Origin: Chara braunii
Lineage: Eukaryota; Streptophyta; Charophyceae; Charales; Characeae
Reading direction: 5' to 3'
DNA: 33,218 nucleotides
Assembly (NCBI GenBank): GCA_003427395.1
Contig: BFEA01000524.1
Span: 903,101-936,318, forward strand
Shown here one piece after another: positions 8,206 to 18,739 of this stretch. The position numbers and the translations under genes were made by a program. Each line of letters opens with the position of its first letter. Position 1 is the first letter of the stretch. A model generated the notes under the pieces. It was not told where the DNA came from. It made no database searches and saw only the letters and a program-made list of their open reading frames with translations.

Positions 8206-9429
8206 GGCCCCCTCCGACCCACTCCCCCACCACTTCCCACCCCTTCCCCCCATGTGTTTACATCATCCTTGGCCACCTGCTTGGTCTTTAATTCCAGGAT
8301 ACCTTGCAAGACAGTGACTGAACAATGTCACAGTTACAAGGAGCTACTGAGAACTCCTATCTGTAGACGAGCACGTCTTGCTCACTCCTTCACCTCTTGT
8401 TCCCTCCCTATCATACAATTTCTGAATAGACTCATATACTTGCACCTATTCAACACGATGTGAAAGCAGGTCGCTGACATGGCCATGTCATACACTCCCA
8501 GCGACGGTATCTGATGCCGAGAGAAAAACCTGAATAAGGTCCTACAACAGAGATGTTATCAGAAAGATGAAGAACAGCATGTGTCTCTACTCATTGACAT
8601 TAGCATCATGTTGGGGCATAATTGCACAGAGTTTCGAAGAGACCTGGTTCCGTGGCAGGTCCATCCACAGATTCGGCAGAAAAGTTTCAGATTCTGCCAC
8701 ATGATTGGCCAATTAGGTGATGGCCATGTTGTCGGACAGCGAAAAACAAACCCTGTTTGTGATCATGATCAACCCTCGGAAATCTGCACGGGTTCAATGC
8801 CAATAACCACCCTCCATGCAGCTTAAAAAGAGTGGCAAACGCCATGCAGTCAGCCATCAGAGGATGTGGCCAACTTCTTAAAGCCAGGTCATCAGTTCAG
8901 TTAAAAACTCAACATTCAACAAGGTCAGGACTACAGAGAAGTGTTGGATCTCAATGCTCGTCGGTTCCCATGCCAATTAGGTGAATTGGCAGGCCCATCG
9001 ACACTCTGCTCGATACACTTGGAGCCTTACCCGGCGGCACATTGCTGGTAGTGATTCAACCTCGCTTGGCATCTCATGCACTCCTCGTTACTGCAATACG
9101 GGGATACATCTATTTGCACTTCTCTGTGCCGATGCAGTCCTGTCGAAGCAGTTTGAGAGCCGCAACGTACGGCAGCTGCCCTTTGCGGCTATGTCCATTA
9201 TACATCTACTCGCGCTTTTCAACGAGGATCCAATCCTGGCATAATACATCAGGTCATGCATCAGGTTCTCTTCTCTTCTCATCTCTTCTCATCGCCAGGA
9301 GTGACCGTTACTGTTACGTAAATCTTGACAAAAGCGAGAACACAGCTCTTCGATTCATTCCTTGAGGGGATAGCACACTCAGGCTGCACTTTTTGTCACT
9401 TTAGAAATCACCATAACATCTACTTTCAC
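8206..9429. other. No gene recognised
   Basis: Several open stretches exist (plus strand 8581-8826 and 9042-9365, minus strand 9088-9282) but none has a recognisable motif. 8905-9000 has a weak resemblance to polyprotein-like text that I could not confirm. Confidence 0.35.
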
Positions 9430-9584
9430 TTGAGAATGAGGACAGTATGCCGACATTAGAATCTTCCATCGAGATGGCCAGCACATCAACCCACACTTTG
9501 GCCAAAGAAGCAGCCCCAACGCTCGAGTCCAAGGGATGATAACCAGACGGCATCTCATCCCGATCGATGTACCAGTCAGGTGAA
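9430..9584 (-). CDS. Candidate exon of an unrecognised gene (downstream exon)
   Basis: On the minus strand an acceptor ATCCAG at 9590-9585 opens a 155-bp frame reading SPDWYIDRDEMPSGYHPLD and ending with DVLAISMEDSNVGILSSFS. A possible donor, GTGAAAGT, follows at 9429. The first base of the exon completes the split codon left by the candidate exon at 10073-10173, so the two are phase-compatible with an intron of 488 bp, although another exon could lie between. The amino-acid composition is protein-like, unlike the microsatellite frames. I do not recognise the family. Confidence 0.35.
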
Positions 9585-10072
9585 CTGGATGAAATGATGT
9601 GCAGCAAGAGAACCTGCCAACTGCCTTCTTGAACAGTCCCCCATGGAGCACCTCATGCCAGCCACATAACTGGAGCAGTGACAAAAACAGTCACAAGCAC
9701 CAATCCGGAATGCTCTCAGCTGGAATGGGACATGCGTTGCGTATGAAGTCCGAGGATGGCAGAAACACCGTCAGATTCTGACAAGGATCTCAGCAAGCGG
9801 GGGCATGGCTACCCTGGAGTCTAGAGCAACAAAGTTTCGCCTCAAGCAACCCACCCTGAAGAGGTGTTGTGCCATCACGGTTAGACATATGATTCATCCC
9901 TTCTAACTGATGGCATGCCTGCCCATGCTGCACTCACCTCGTTACTCCAGATTCTGTCTGGAGCAAAACTTCGAACACTGACCATTCACACATGAATACG
10001 TTCACCGTGCATGAAGATCTGCAGAATCCCAATTGTTTCCAACCGTCTGATACTGCACCTGTGGTCACATAC
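9585..10072 (-). other. Putative intron between two candidate exons
   Basis: On the minus strand this begins GTATGT (10072-10067) and ends CCAG before 9584. Nothing else is recognised in it. The assignment depends on the two flanking exon calls. Confidence 0.3.
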
Positions 10073-10173
10073 CTCCAGTTTGGATTGATTCTATGATCCA
10101 AAGATTTCGGCAAACATATTGCATCTAACATCCTGCCACATGCAGGACATAGCGGTTGGCCGATTCTCAAGAT
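10073..10173 (-). CDS. Candidate exon with CPxCG knuckle
   Basis: A pyrimidine-rich stretch ending TTTTTTGTTCAG precedes the exon, and GGAG/GTATGT, a near-consensus donor, follows it. The frame reads ILRIGQPLCPACGRMLDAIC and ends HRINPNW plus two bases. CPACG is a typical half of a zinc-ribbon or knuckle; the partner cysteines would have to come from another exon. The length is 33 codons plus 2 nt, in phase with the candidate exon at 9430-9584. No known family was identified. Confidence 0.4.
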
Positions 10174-10659
10174 CTGAACAAAAAAGTATCGGAGAAGTGA
10201 GAAGCAGCGAAGGTCATTGGAACCGAACATCATGACAGAAAGCACTGCCACATGCGTCATGATGTGTTCCAATCAGCACTGCTCGTCTATGATACTGCCA
10301 AGAGGGTGGAACGCGTTGAGCATCACCATCGGAACCTGGAATCAAGTGCATTCCACCTCTGCACCATCCAGTTCCGTGATGCTCAGACGCATCATTATAC
10401 AGCGTTGAAAAGCTTGTCAGAGGAAAGCTCGACAGCCAGCATGGAAGCCCCTAAAAAAATCCTCCAACACTGGGTCGTTGCATACGGTACGCTGCAGGTT
10501 CTCCTGAGCCACAAATCAGTTCATGCTCGTAGGCACATTTGCAAGACCATAGAGTCAACTTTGTTGAAGCAGGGTAGAACTGGTTTCCGCCTTCCACTTG
10601 TAGTAATAAAGCCACAAAACCACCATCTGTTCAGCGGTTGCAATGGGATCACAGCGGAT
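10174..10659. other. No gene recognised
   Basis: The plus strand is open from 10252 to 10941 (229 codons), but the frame is partly built from the tandem repeat that follows and shows no known domain. I do not call it a gene. Confidence 0.35.
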
Positions 10660-11012
10660 GCAGGTGCTGAAATAGCAGGGATATCTTCTGGCTATGTACG
10701 CATTCCTCATCTCCAGCTTCCCCAACAGGCAGAAAGTCACATCTCTGACAGAGGTCATCTAAACTGCAAAGCAGCTCCGCTGTTGGCCCCTCGCTACCGA
10801 TTAAGACGTGAAGACTGCGCAGGTGCTGAAATGACAGGGATATCTTCTGGCTATGTGCACATTCCTCATCTCCAGCTTCCCCTGGCTATGTGCACATTCC
10901 TCATTCCAGCTTCCCCAACAGGCAGCAGGTCAGATCTCTGACAGAGGCCAGCTAAACTGCAAAGCAGCTTTACTGTTTGGCCCCTTGCTACCCGATTACA
11001 TGTGAAGACTGC
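10660..11012 (+). repeat. Direct repeat with nested 33-bp duplication
   Basis: GCAGGTGCTGAAAT starts at 10660 and 10819, and a variant (GCAGGTACTG) starts at 11013. The units share GGGATATCTTCTGGCTATGT, CATTCCTCATCTCCAGCTTC, GACAGAGG and CTAAACTGCAAAGCAGCT. Inside the second unit the piece CTGGCTATGTGCACATTCCT is itself doubled (about 10849 and 10883), which accounts for its extra length (194 against 159 bp). Confidence 0.9.
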
Positions 11013-11421
11013 GCAGGTACTGCACAGACAGCCAATCTCGCAGAAACCTTAACAAGCTCTCTGCATCAGAAGGCTGCATTCACAATGGAAGACTACATGA
11101 GGAGGGCTGGTGGTCACCACCCATCACAGCCACAATCCCATGCTATCTGGCCAGGAGAGGGTCTTAATCTGCAAAGATTCGTGGGGCAGCATACTCTCCA
11201 CCTGCCAATGACAACTTTTGCATTAACATATGCAACAAGAAGTCACCAGTAATTGAAAATGGCCAAGGAAAACGAAAAACTATACGGAACACGTTCTGTC
11301 TGGACATCAATCAGCAAAGGCATGCATGACCACCATCACCCTCAATGATGATCGTCAAAATTATCAGGATGAACCTGAAAGGTTTAAAATTTGAATACCA
11401 GAAATTGAACACGCAACTACC
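11013..11421. other. No gene recognised
   Basis: Unique-looking sequence without a recognisable frame, RNA gene or element. Confidence 0.4.
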
Positions 11422-11523
11422 ATTACAGGTGAATCATTGAGTCAATCATGTCTGCAGATTGCTCCATCTACAATTACAGGTGAGTCATTGAGTCAATCAT
11501 GTCTGCACATAGCTCCATCTAAG
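11422..11523 (+). repeat. 51-bp tandem repeat, two copies, frame-preserving
   Basis: ATTACAGGTGARTCATTGAG starts at 11422 and 11473. The unit is 51 bp (17 codons), and both copies stay open on the plus strand as ITGESLSQSCLxIAPS. The surrounding frame (11437-11664) ends in a Lys-rich tail and is not recognised. Confidence 0.85.
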
Positions 11524-12160
11524 CCACACATTTCAATCTCAAGCCAAACGTACTCATATGGGGGAGAAAAGGGGAAGGAAAAAACGAAAAAAAGAGGAAA
11601 ACAACACCTAGGAACTGTCCAGAACAAACATTATAATCCATCCATCCATATATGTAACCACTAATCCCACCCATCCATCACTCAGAGTACGGATTCCTTA
11701 CAAGGCCATTTATTTTCCGCAGACCTCGCACAATGGATAACCAATCTGCAAACTGAACTGCGCAGTGTGACCATTATTTTAATACCAGACAAACTGGCTC
11801 ACAGAGAAAGAGGATTTGGGCAGAGAAGTACTTCACACCTTCACTGAACATAGAAAAGCAGGGGCAACAGGGACAATCATCAAAAGCCAGGCAAATAAAT
11901 GCTGTCAGCGTTTGCTGAACAAAACATCACAAGAAAACCCATCACAAGAAAACCCGTCACTGTAACATCCACTTTCATCAACAGTCACACACATGATGCA
12001 TTTAACAGATGCCTTTCGCCATATCACCTAACCCACAGTTAGTGATACCCTTGAGAGGAGCGGTCAGCTTTACTCACAACAGCCTCCAATCCTACAAGAA
12101 TCAACTTGAATCAAGTGATGTACTTGCCTTTGTGTAATACGCCTGTCAAGTTGTGTCAGC

Positions 12161-12163
<3 letters not shown>
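11524..12163. other. No gene recognised
   Basis: Includes a small direct repeat ATCACAAGAAAACCC (about 11927-11957). No gene or RNA is seen. Confidence 0.4.
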
Positions 12164-12201
<38 letters not shown>

Positions 12202-12426
12202 CGGGGGAACAGTGGCAAAAGGAAGGAAGGAAATTGGGTGGAGCAGCAGCAGGAGGCACTAACTGTAGGACAACCTGGTCGCTATTGAGTGACCTTGGAT
12301 GTTGGTCAGACAGTGATGATAGGACAACCTATTCAGATCGTGTGCCAGCGGCCACCCTATCCCAAAACTCTCTCCGAGTCTCGTCTCATAGCTCAAAATG
12401 TATGGAGAACAAATTATCGGCCTAAG

Positions 12427-12461
<35 letters not shown>

Positions 12462-12480
12462 ACACACACACACACACACA
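12164..12480 (+). repeat. Microsatellites (CT)n and (CT)n(CA)n
   Basis: (CT)n lies at 12164-12197 and a compound (CT)n then (CA)n at about 12430-12480. The spacer shares GTGGAGCAGCAGCAGGAGGC (about 12238) with GATGGAGCAGCAGCAGGAGG near 2490, and both are preceded by (CT)n, so a dispersed element may be present. Confidence 0.7.
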
Positions 12481-13976
12481 CCTGGCATGCTCACGGTCCA
12501 GACTAGCTGTTTGTGCTCCCTAGGAGAGATGGCACATCATGACACCTGACACTCCCCCCCCTCCTCCCCCTACCCTCTTCCCAGCATGGCATCTGCGCCT
12601 CAACAATCCCTTCATATTGTCCCCCAACTTGCACGTGAACTGTCTTGGACTCTTCTCACAATGTCCCCTCTTGACACAGTCCCTAGCTGCACTCTTTACA
12701 TCTACGTGTATTGCCACCCACACATCAAGCCCCTGCGCCCCCTCCATTTCCCCTCTTTAGTCTTACCTACATCTATGCAGGATCAGGCAACCCCCTTCCT
12801 AACACTCCCGTTCATGATATCTTCCAAAGTTAGCACTTTAATACCTCCGTCAACACTCTCCCTCCCTCTCCACGCGCACAGACCCGGCTCACATGCAAAG
12901 CATCTAGTGACAAGTTAACAATGCCTCCCTTACAACGCACATCAGTTCTCCCCATCATGATCTTTTGCACAGATAGCGCTTTGTGGCTTCCCTGGACTGC
13001 TGACCCTCTTTCCTTCCCCCTCTCCAGCCAAAGCACCTGGCGATCCCCTCAACATTCTCCCTTCCTTTCCGTTGCAGTACAAAAATTCTTTGAACCCGCT
13101 GAACACTCCTATCCCCCACATCCTTGCATGCAACTCTTGTGGTCTGGAGAACGTTTACCCACAAACTCGTGTTCATAATCGGGGAAAAAAAGAGCTCCAT
13201 ACTAGGCTAAAATTTCATTTTTGTGATAGAAAATGGCTCCGTACTTTGCTACACTACCATACTGTCCACAAGAGTATGGTTTCACAACAGGTCACGCTGT
13301 GCAATGGCCTCGGTGGAAGCACCTGATCTGGAAAATTGGTAATTGAGTCTACATCACAGCAATTGCACTGCAACAACAGTGATGCTGGCCTCATAATGTG
13401 GCAGCAGCTTTCAACTGGTCTCATCAAGTGGCCTCTTTTAGGGACACTCATCGTTTTACAGCTTTTACTTATTCCTGACTCTAAAATACGGTTTGCGACG
13501 ATGATAGAGATCAGCAGAGATGGATGTGACTACACACAGGAGACGATTTCTCTGCCACCATCAGCCTAAAAGCAACAGCTCACCCTTCTGTGCGTAAGCA
13601 ACTTCGTTATGCATCAGTCTACACTCCTGCCACAGTGCCACCCTCATTCCCCAAACACCTGTGGCTCTCACATATGTGCACCCAAACAGGATGAAAACGT
13701 TAACAGCTCAACCAAAAGAAGGGATCACAAGCAGAAGCCCCCCCCCAAAAGACGTTCCCCGCTGTGAGGACGGGGCAGAAATACGTGATCCAAGAAACAA
13801 GGATTAGACAAGCTTGCGGTGCAACAAGTCAAGCAATGACAAAACGAGAACCACATTTTTCCAGTCCCCTAAAAAAATAAACAAGTTGAGCGACTAACAA
13901 CACATTGGCGACAACAGCAACATAAAACAAAGCAGCTATAGAATTTGAGAAACGACTACAGAAGAGAGATACGATA
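12481..13976. other. No gene recognised
   Basis: Pyrimidine-rich on the plus strand in places (12545-13070). Open frames here are proline/serine/leucine-rich and not convincing. Confidence 0.4.
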
Positions 13977-14233
13977 CGTCAGGGAGGTCATATGGCACTT
14001 TCCACTCCACAGCACAGTCCTTCTTGGGCATCTGGTTGAGCAAATGGACCGTCTGGGAGGCCATAGGGCATGAACTTTGCACTACAGGTGTATGTACCCA
14101 ACAGCCCAGTCCTTGGATATCTGGTTGAGTAAATGGACTATGTCAGAGAGGACATATGGCATAAACTTTGCACTCCAGGAGTACCCACCCCACAGCACAG
14201 TCCTTGGATATCTGGTTCAGTAAATGGACTCTG
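13977..14233 (+). repeat. 91-bp tandem array, two full units with partial ends
   Basis: AGCMCAGTCCTT starts at 14011, 14103 and 14194. Units share ATCTGGTTGAG, AAATGGAC, GGCATNAACTTTGCACT and CAGG. A partial unit lies at 13977-14010 and the third full start breaks off near 14233. The unit length of 91-92 bp does not preserve a reading frame. Confidence 0.85.
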
Positions 14234-14969
14234 CTGCATTCTCTGTTGGGTTTGGTTTCTGCCTCGAGGTCAACATGCAGTATTATGCACTGTATAGAAC
14301 AGACTGCGCGCACATCTTCTTTCTTCACTGGCCGCACCTTACCCAAGCCTGCACTAACTTGGCCAACCCTAAGAAAGCCCATACAGAGACAACCAAGCAA
14401 TCAAGATGCCACTGCATCCCTGCCGAAGCGAGCCCCAGCAAGAAACCGCACAGAAACAACAGCAAACATTTCGTTTGAACAAGAACAGCAATGCCACGGT
14501 TTCCTGCTGCATTCCTGCCTAGTCGAGACATGGCAGGGCTCAGACCTTGAAGGTCCCAGATCTTAGCAGATCCATGTACAACTACCCTTTTCCTGCTTTT
14601 CATTTCCTCCTAAGACAACAACGCCATGCAGTCATTTGGAAACCATTCAACATCAACCTTCTGGGTCTGAGTTGTCAAATAAGTACTAGCTCTTTCAAGT
14701 GCTCCCGGCACATGGCGCAATGATCACCACCACGGAAAACAGTATAGAAGCAACAACGCATAGTGAATGTTTCCTGCCTTACAAATGACAACAATGGGAG
14801 AGTGTCACTAAGCTAAGCAAACAATGAAGGGCACTAGAAACACGCAACTCAACTTCGGCGGGTATCAATAACCCAATACCGGAGAAAACGCCACAATTCC
14901 AATCGAGCGTCCTCATCTGGGCAAGGTCGAGAATGTGCGGTGCAAAGACGTAAATGGCTGAACGTGAGC

Positions 14970-14972
<3 letters not shown>
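14234..14972. other. No gene recognised
   Basis: No family motif, RNA gene or repeat is visible. Confidence 0.4.

Positions 14973-15031
<59 letters not shown>
14973..15031 (+). repeat. (CT)n microsatellite, about 29 repeats
   Basis: Uninterrupted CT dinucleotides. Confidence 0.95.
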
Positions 15032-15033
<2 letters not shown>

Positions 15034-15412
15034 CATGGATGCATCTTCCGGTTCTCTTGCAACCTCACTGAACTGCTTACGCACTTGAGTGCTCTGCTCA
15101 GGTTCAAGGATAAGTGTAAGACAGGAAGTAAGAAAGGAAAGAAAGAAGAGGACAATTAATCATAGCGAAGTATGACATATATGCAAAAACACCTTACCCA
15201 TATAAAGGCGAGTTGCCCCACAGCATCCCGGAATATGTGTTGCACAAGACCCATTAAGTTGTGCCTGCAGTGAACACACAACAAGTCACATCAGTGGTGG
15301 CCATACTCACCTCCGAAAGCAGGCCACAACCAACTCTCTGAAAGCAACGTAAGGCACGCATGTACCAACAACCAGCAACTTCTCGAGGACACTTATCCAA
15401 ATTCTCCTCAGC
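15032..15412. other. No gene recognised
   Basis: Nothing recognisable between the two (CT)n tracts. Confidence 0.4.
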
Positions 15413-15439
15413 CTCTCTCTCTCTCTCTCTCTCTCTCTG

Positions 15440-15477
15440 CTGTCTCTTATACACATCTAGATGTGTATAAGAGACAG
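15440..15477. other. Nextera mate-pair junction adapter (assembly artefact)
   Basis: CTGTCTCTTATACACATCT is followed directly by its reverse complement, AGATGTGTATAAGAGACAG. These are two 19-bp Tn5 mosaic ends joined tail to tail, which is the 38-bp circularisation junction of Nextera mate-pair libraries. It is synthetic, not genomic. Left of it is (CT)n (15413-15438), right of it a poly-C run. The two flanks may come from points kilobases apart in the genome. Confidence 0.97.
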
Positions 15478-15585
15478 CCCCCCCCCCTCTCCTTGAAAGA
15501 CCGAGCTCACCTGCGAGGGCGAAGCTGTCTGTCGGAGGGAGGGACCTTAGTCCGGTGGGAGGGGCAGATTGTGAAGCTTCCTTCG

Positions 15586-16131
15586 CTAGTCATTGCTTTT
15601 CATAGTGAGTGTAGATAAGTGGTGTGAAGGCTTGCAAAGCTGCGCGTGATATTCACAGTGTGCCATTGCAGTCGCATCCTTTGAAATTGACCTTGTAGTA
15701 GGCTTGTACTGTCTTGGCTTGTTGCCGTACTTGCGATCCGTGATGACAATCCATGATGACGCGATCGACTTCCTGATGACCATCCATAGACGGAGGGTCC
15801 TGCGATCTCGGTCCGGGAACTCGTCACTCTTGGCTGGTGTATATGTAGCCAGCTTTGAGGTGTTGAAAACCGGGTGGACCATTAGATGCAGCGAAATCTC
15901 GACCACAAATGATGGGCAATCGGGCTCATCGCCCGCGGCTGACGTTACGGTCCAAGGTCCAAACCACTTAGGAAGTAACTTGCGCGAGATGTCTTGCTCG
16001 AGTGCAAATTCTTCCGCGGAGACCCAAACAAGGTCGCCGACGCGGATAGGACATGGCACGCGACGCCTATTGGCTTGCTGTTGCATGTGAACTTGAGCCT
16101 TTTGCATGTTTATGTGGGCTTTAGCTAGCAA
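15586..16131 (-). pseudogene. Integrase C-terminal and chromodomain-like region
   Basis: The frame reads AKAHINMQKAQVHMQQQANR, then GDLVWVSAEEFALEQDISRK, LLPKWFGPWTV, HPVFNTSKLATYTPA, and DRKYGNKPRQYK. This is the GPY/F-type integrase C-terminal module (GDLVWV, LxPKWxGPW and HPVFxxSKL are standard in gypsy elements) followed by a chromodomain-like stretch thought to steer integration to chromatin. Upstream, the same frame extends to about 16410 through EWIDRLPDIEFAYNTLLHPA but has stops near 16378 and 16190. Confidence 0.85.
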
Positions 16132-16374
16132 GTCCCAGTACTTCCGAACGGAGGTAGGAGAGCAAGGGGCGTCAACGTTGGCAGCCTATGGTAGTAAGAG
16201 ATCAGCGGAGATACGGCCTTTCCGGTCACCGTGGTGTAACTCAAATGTAGTCACTCCGATCGCCGGATGCAACAAAGTGTTGTAGGCAAACTCGATGTCG
16301 GGGAGGCGGTCAATCCATTCCTTCTGATCCGGACAGATAAGCGTACAAAGCATCATTTGAGCGGTTTGATGTGC

Positions 16375-16895
16375 TCACTCCATTTGCCCGTCCGTTTGCC
16401 CGTCCGTTTTGGTTTCATCTCGGTGCCGGACTCCTCCATGAGAGAAGTCCAAAATGCCGACATAAAACGAGTGACGCGGTCGTTGACGATGTCTTCCGAA
16501 ACGCCGTGGCCGCAAATCCAGCCGGTGTGCAAGAGTCGTGCGAGCTCGAGAGCCGTGGCGTATTACTTGCAAGGAAGAAATCGTGCCTGCTTACTCAAAC
16601 GGTCAACGACTGTGAGAATGCCATCATGCCCGAAGTGATCGCGAGGGACTGGGCCGGTGACATCCATAGCAATGGAGAGGCCGGGTTCCCGAGGATAGGC
16701 AACGAGCGCAACTCGCCATAGGGATTGCGATTGCGGGTGCTTCGTCGGCACACCTCGCAAGATTCGCAACACAGAGTGACGTCGGTAATGAGATCAGGCC
16801 ACCAGAATCGTTGTCGAAGTCGTGCGATCATACGGCTGACTCTGAAGTGGCCGGCGAATCACAAGTCCGTAGTCAACGGTCTCGTGGGACGCATA
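16375..16895 (-). pseudogene. Integrase zinc finger and catalytic core, frameshifted
   Basis: GHFRVSRMIARLRQRFWWPD and CESCEVC form the H-H-C-C zinc-binding domain (about 16700-16870). After a frameshift the core resumes with AMDVTGPVPRDHFGHDGILT and VVDRLSKQARFLPC, containing the first catalytic Asp. NDRVTRFMSAFWTSLMEESG carries the second Asp, in another frame. The third catalytic region is TDGQTDGQME, where a 10-bp word (CCCGTCCGTT at 16387-16409, plus strand) is duplicated and a stop follows. The D-D-E triad is therefore split over at least three frames. Confidence 0.85.
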
Positions 16896-17632
16896 GTAAG
16901 TCCTTGCCTCATCAGTGGAGAAGCAAGTAGCCATTGGTGACACGATAGTGGCTGGCCTGTGGGTGATCTGAAGAGAGTTGCTCGTAAAGAGTGGCGAACT
17001 CCGGATCAGACTTGTATGCGCACACAAAATGCTGGTGAAGGTCGTTGTCAAGTCGAACACGTGGTGAATCGCTGCGCAAAGATCCGATCTTCGCGAGAGA
17101 GCGTTCGCGGCTCCGTTGGAGAGACCTGAAATGTGTTTCAGTCTGCAGTCGAATTGGTGGATGAAGTACATCCACCGAGCAATTGTGCTGCTCACCGTGT
17201 CTTGCGTTTTACGATAGGTCAATGGGTTATTGTCGATAGCCCATGTAAACCTACGACGCCCGAGGAGGAAATGTCGCCAACGCTCAAGTACAGTGACGAA
17301 TGTCAGCAACTCCTCCTTCCGAGCGTCATCAATGGAAGTGAGGGAGGCATCTTTTGGCTGAAGTACTCAACCGGATGTCGGTCTACTCCGTCGTGTTGTT
17401 CCAAAACTGCACCAATGTCGTTGTCGGAAGCGTCCGTAGTCACTCTCGTCGGCAAGGTGGGATCATAGATAGTCAAGACGTCGAAGGAGTCGAGACGCTC
17501 TACAATGCGTGGATCCGGTGGCACTTTCGTTGCTCGCTCATCGGGAGGAGGGAGGCCGTGCAAGAAGCAAATGCCCATTTCTTCCACGTCTTGCCGTGTG
17601 ATGGAGTTGCGAATCTTTGCCGCGGAGACCAC
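16794..17632 (-). pseudogene. RNase H region joined to a pre-RT linker; RT core absent
   Basis: From 17690 down, the frame reads VSAAKIRNSITRQDVEEMGI, then DPRIVERLDSF, which normally lies just upstream of reverse transcriptase. It continues at once with DVLTIYDPTLPTRVTTDASD, which normally lies after it. RNase H signature text follows: TDASDNDIGAVLEQHDG, HPVEYFSQKMP, a frameshift near 17310, then RWRHFLLGRRRFTWAIDNNP, STIARWMYFIHQFD and ANALSRRSD. The whole fingers-palm-thumb segment with the YxDD motif, about 250 residues, is missing at about 17484. Confidence 0.85.
17484..17486 (-). other. Deletion junction replacing the gypsy RT core
   Basis: Approximate point at which the sequence passes from the pre-RT linker (RIVERLDSF) to the post-RT segment (DVLTIYDP). 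The frame is kept across the junction. The boundary is good to about 5 bp. Confidence 0.75.
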
Positions 17633-17693
17633 ATGAGAACGAATCGAAGGGTGAGGCGGAGGAACTGTGCATGGGACGAGTATCCCGTTCCGA

Positions 17694-18524
17694 TCACGAC
17701 CGTGACTTCATCGGGTGATCCTCACTTCGCAGCCACGACATGCCCAAGATCATGTCGAACTTTGTGTCCAAGATGTTGAAGGACACGGCCTCGCGTGCGT
17801 GCGGGGCGAAGTACACGGGCGCCGCGTCAATGCACCGGTCAATGGACTTGCGCGTGTGACCGTCGGCCAATTTGACTTGTGTGGGCTGCAACTTCCTTCG
17901 AACGCGTGGCCCAAGGTCGGCGCGCACCACGAAGTCTTGGCTGGTATAGTTGCGAGTCGCTCCACAATCGATCAAGGCGCTGCAGGTCGCCTTTCCGATC
18001 TGAATGTGGATGTAGAGTAACGGTGCGTCAATGTCGCCGTACCGTTGCGTGGAGTAGTCGCAGTCAATCTTCGCAATATATTCGCGAAGGTCAACAATCG
18101 CTACTCCGTCGTCCGTCAACGAAGTTGGTACTGCAGCGTGCAAATACTTGCGTAGCTCCGCCATCAAGGCATTGCAATGCGGTTTCGGCAGCGTACCGAA
18201 CAGCGAAAGAGGCAGCCATTCGAAGTCTTCCTTTGTCAACGTGTCGAGGTCCTCAAGTCTTGACCACATCGACAACTCCCCAGATAGTAGTGTCGGCGAT
18301 GAATCTGGTTCACTTGCCGACGGTGATAAAACCACACATACTTGAGCATCATGCAGGTGGAGAGAGAGGTCCAACAGAGGTACCAGCTGAACAGCATAGA
18401 CTTCGAAGTCTTCCCGAAGACTGGCGACATCCGCATGCTCCCCAGACGTGTAGGAGGTTGCTAGCAAGGCAACCGTATCCGGCGGAATGGGAAGTGGAGT
18501 CGCCTCACTTCCTGCGAAACTCAA
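17694..18524 (-). pseudogene. Ty3/gypsy aspartic protease region
   Basis: A 276-codon frame without stops. The C-terminal half holds the retropepsin signature ALIDCGATRNYTSQ (the usual D-S/T-G active site reads DCG here), VKLADGHT, and FDMILGMSWL, the hydrophobic strand after the flap. The N-terminal half is an acidic linker (SEPDSSPTLL, EDLDTLTKEDFEWLP). The enzyme would cleave the Gag-Pol polyprotein as a homodimer. It is the least damaged part of the element, but it starts out of frame with gag and ends at a stop before the RNase H frame. Confidence 0.85.
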
Positions 18525-18538
18525 TTTCCCGAGCTAGG

Positions 18539-18739
18539 TCATGGACGGACGTCCTCTTTGCCCTCGTCGGGGCATTGGGACAGGGTGTGCTTGGTGCTGT
18601 TGCACCAAAAACAGCATCCGTACTTTTGGCGGAGTTTGTATTGGTCCTCCGTCAAGCGGAACTTCTTCCTCGACTTATTCAGTTGTCCGGTTCCGTTGTC
18701 GACGCTGGTTTCGCCTTGTTCTTTCATGTGTTGCGTCAT
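18539..18739 (-). pseudogene. Gag nucleocapsid zinc knuckle
   Basis: CCFWCNSTKHTLSQC matches CX2CX4HX4C exactly. It follows a basic stretch (NKSRKKFRLTEDQYKLRQKY), as in gypsy nucleocapsids that bind genomic RNA. The local frame ends with an acidic tail and a stop at 18539. Confidence 0.85.

Noticed and set aside
10252-10941. 229-codon plus-strand frame
   Set aside because: Its C-terminal third is made by the direct repeat at 10660-11012, and nothing in it matches a family. The minus strand at 10073-10173 has the better exon signals.
13977-14233. CRISPR-like array
   Set aside because: Units are 91-92 bp, contiguous and diverged, without spacers, in a eukaryotic context. It is a plain tandem repeat.
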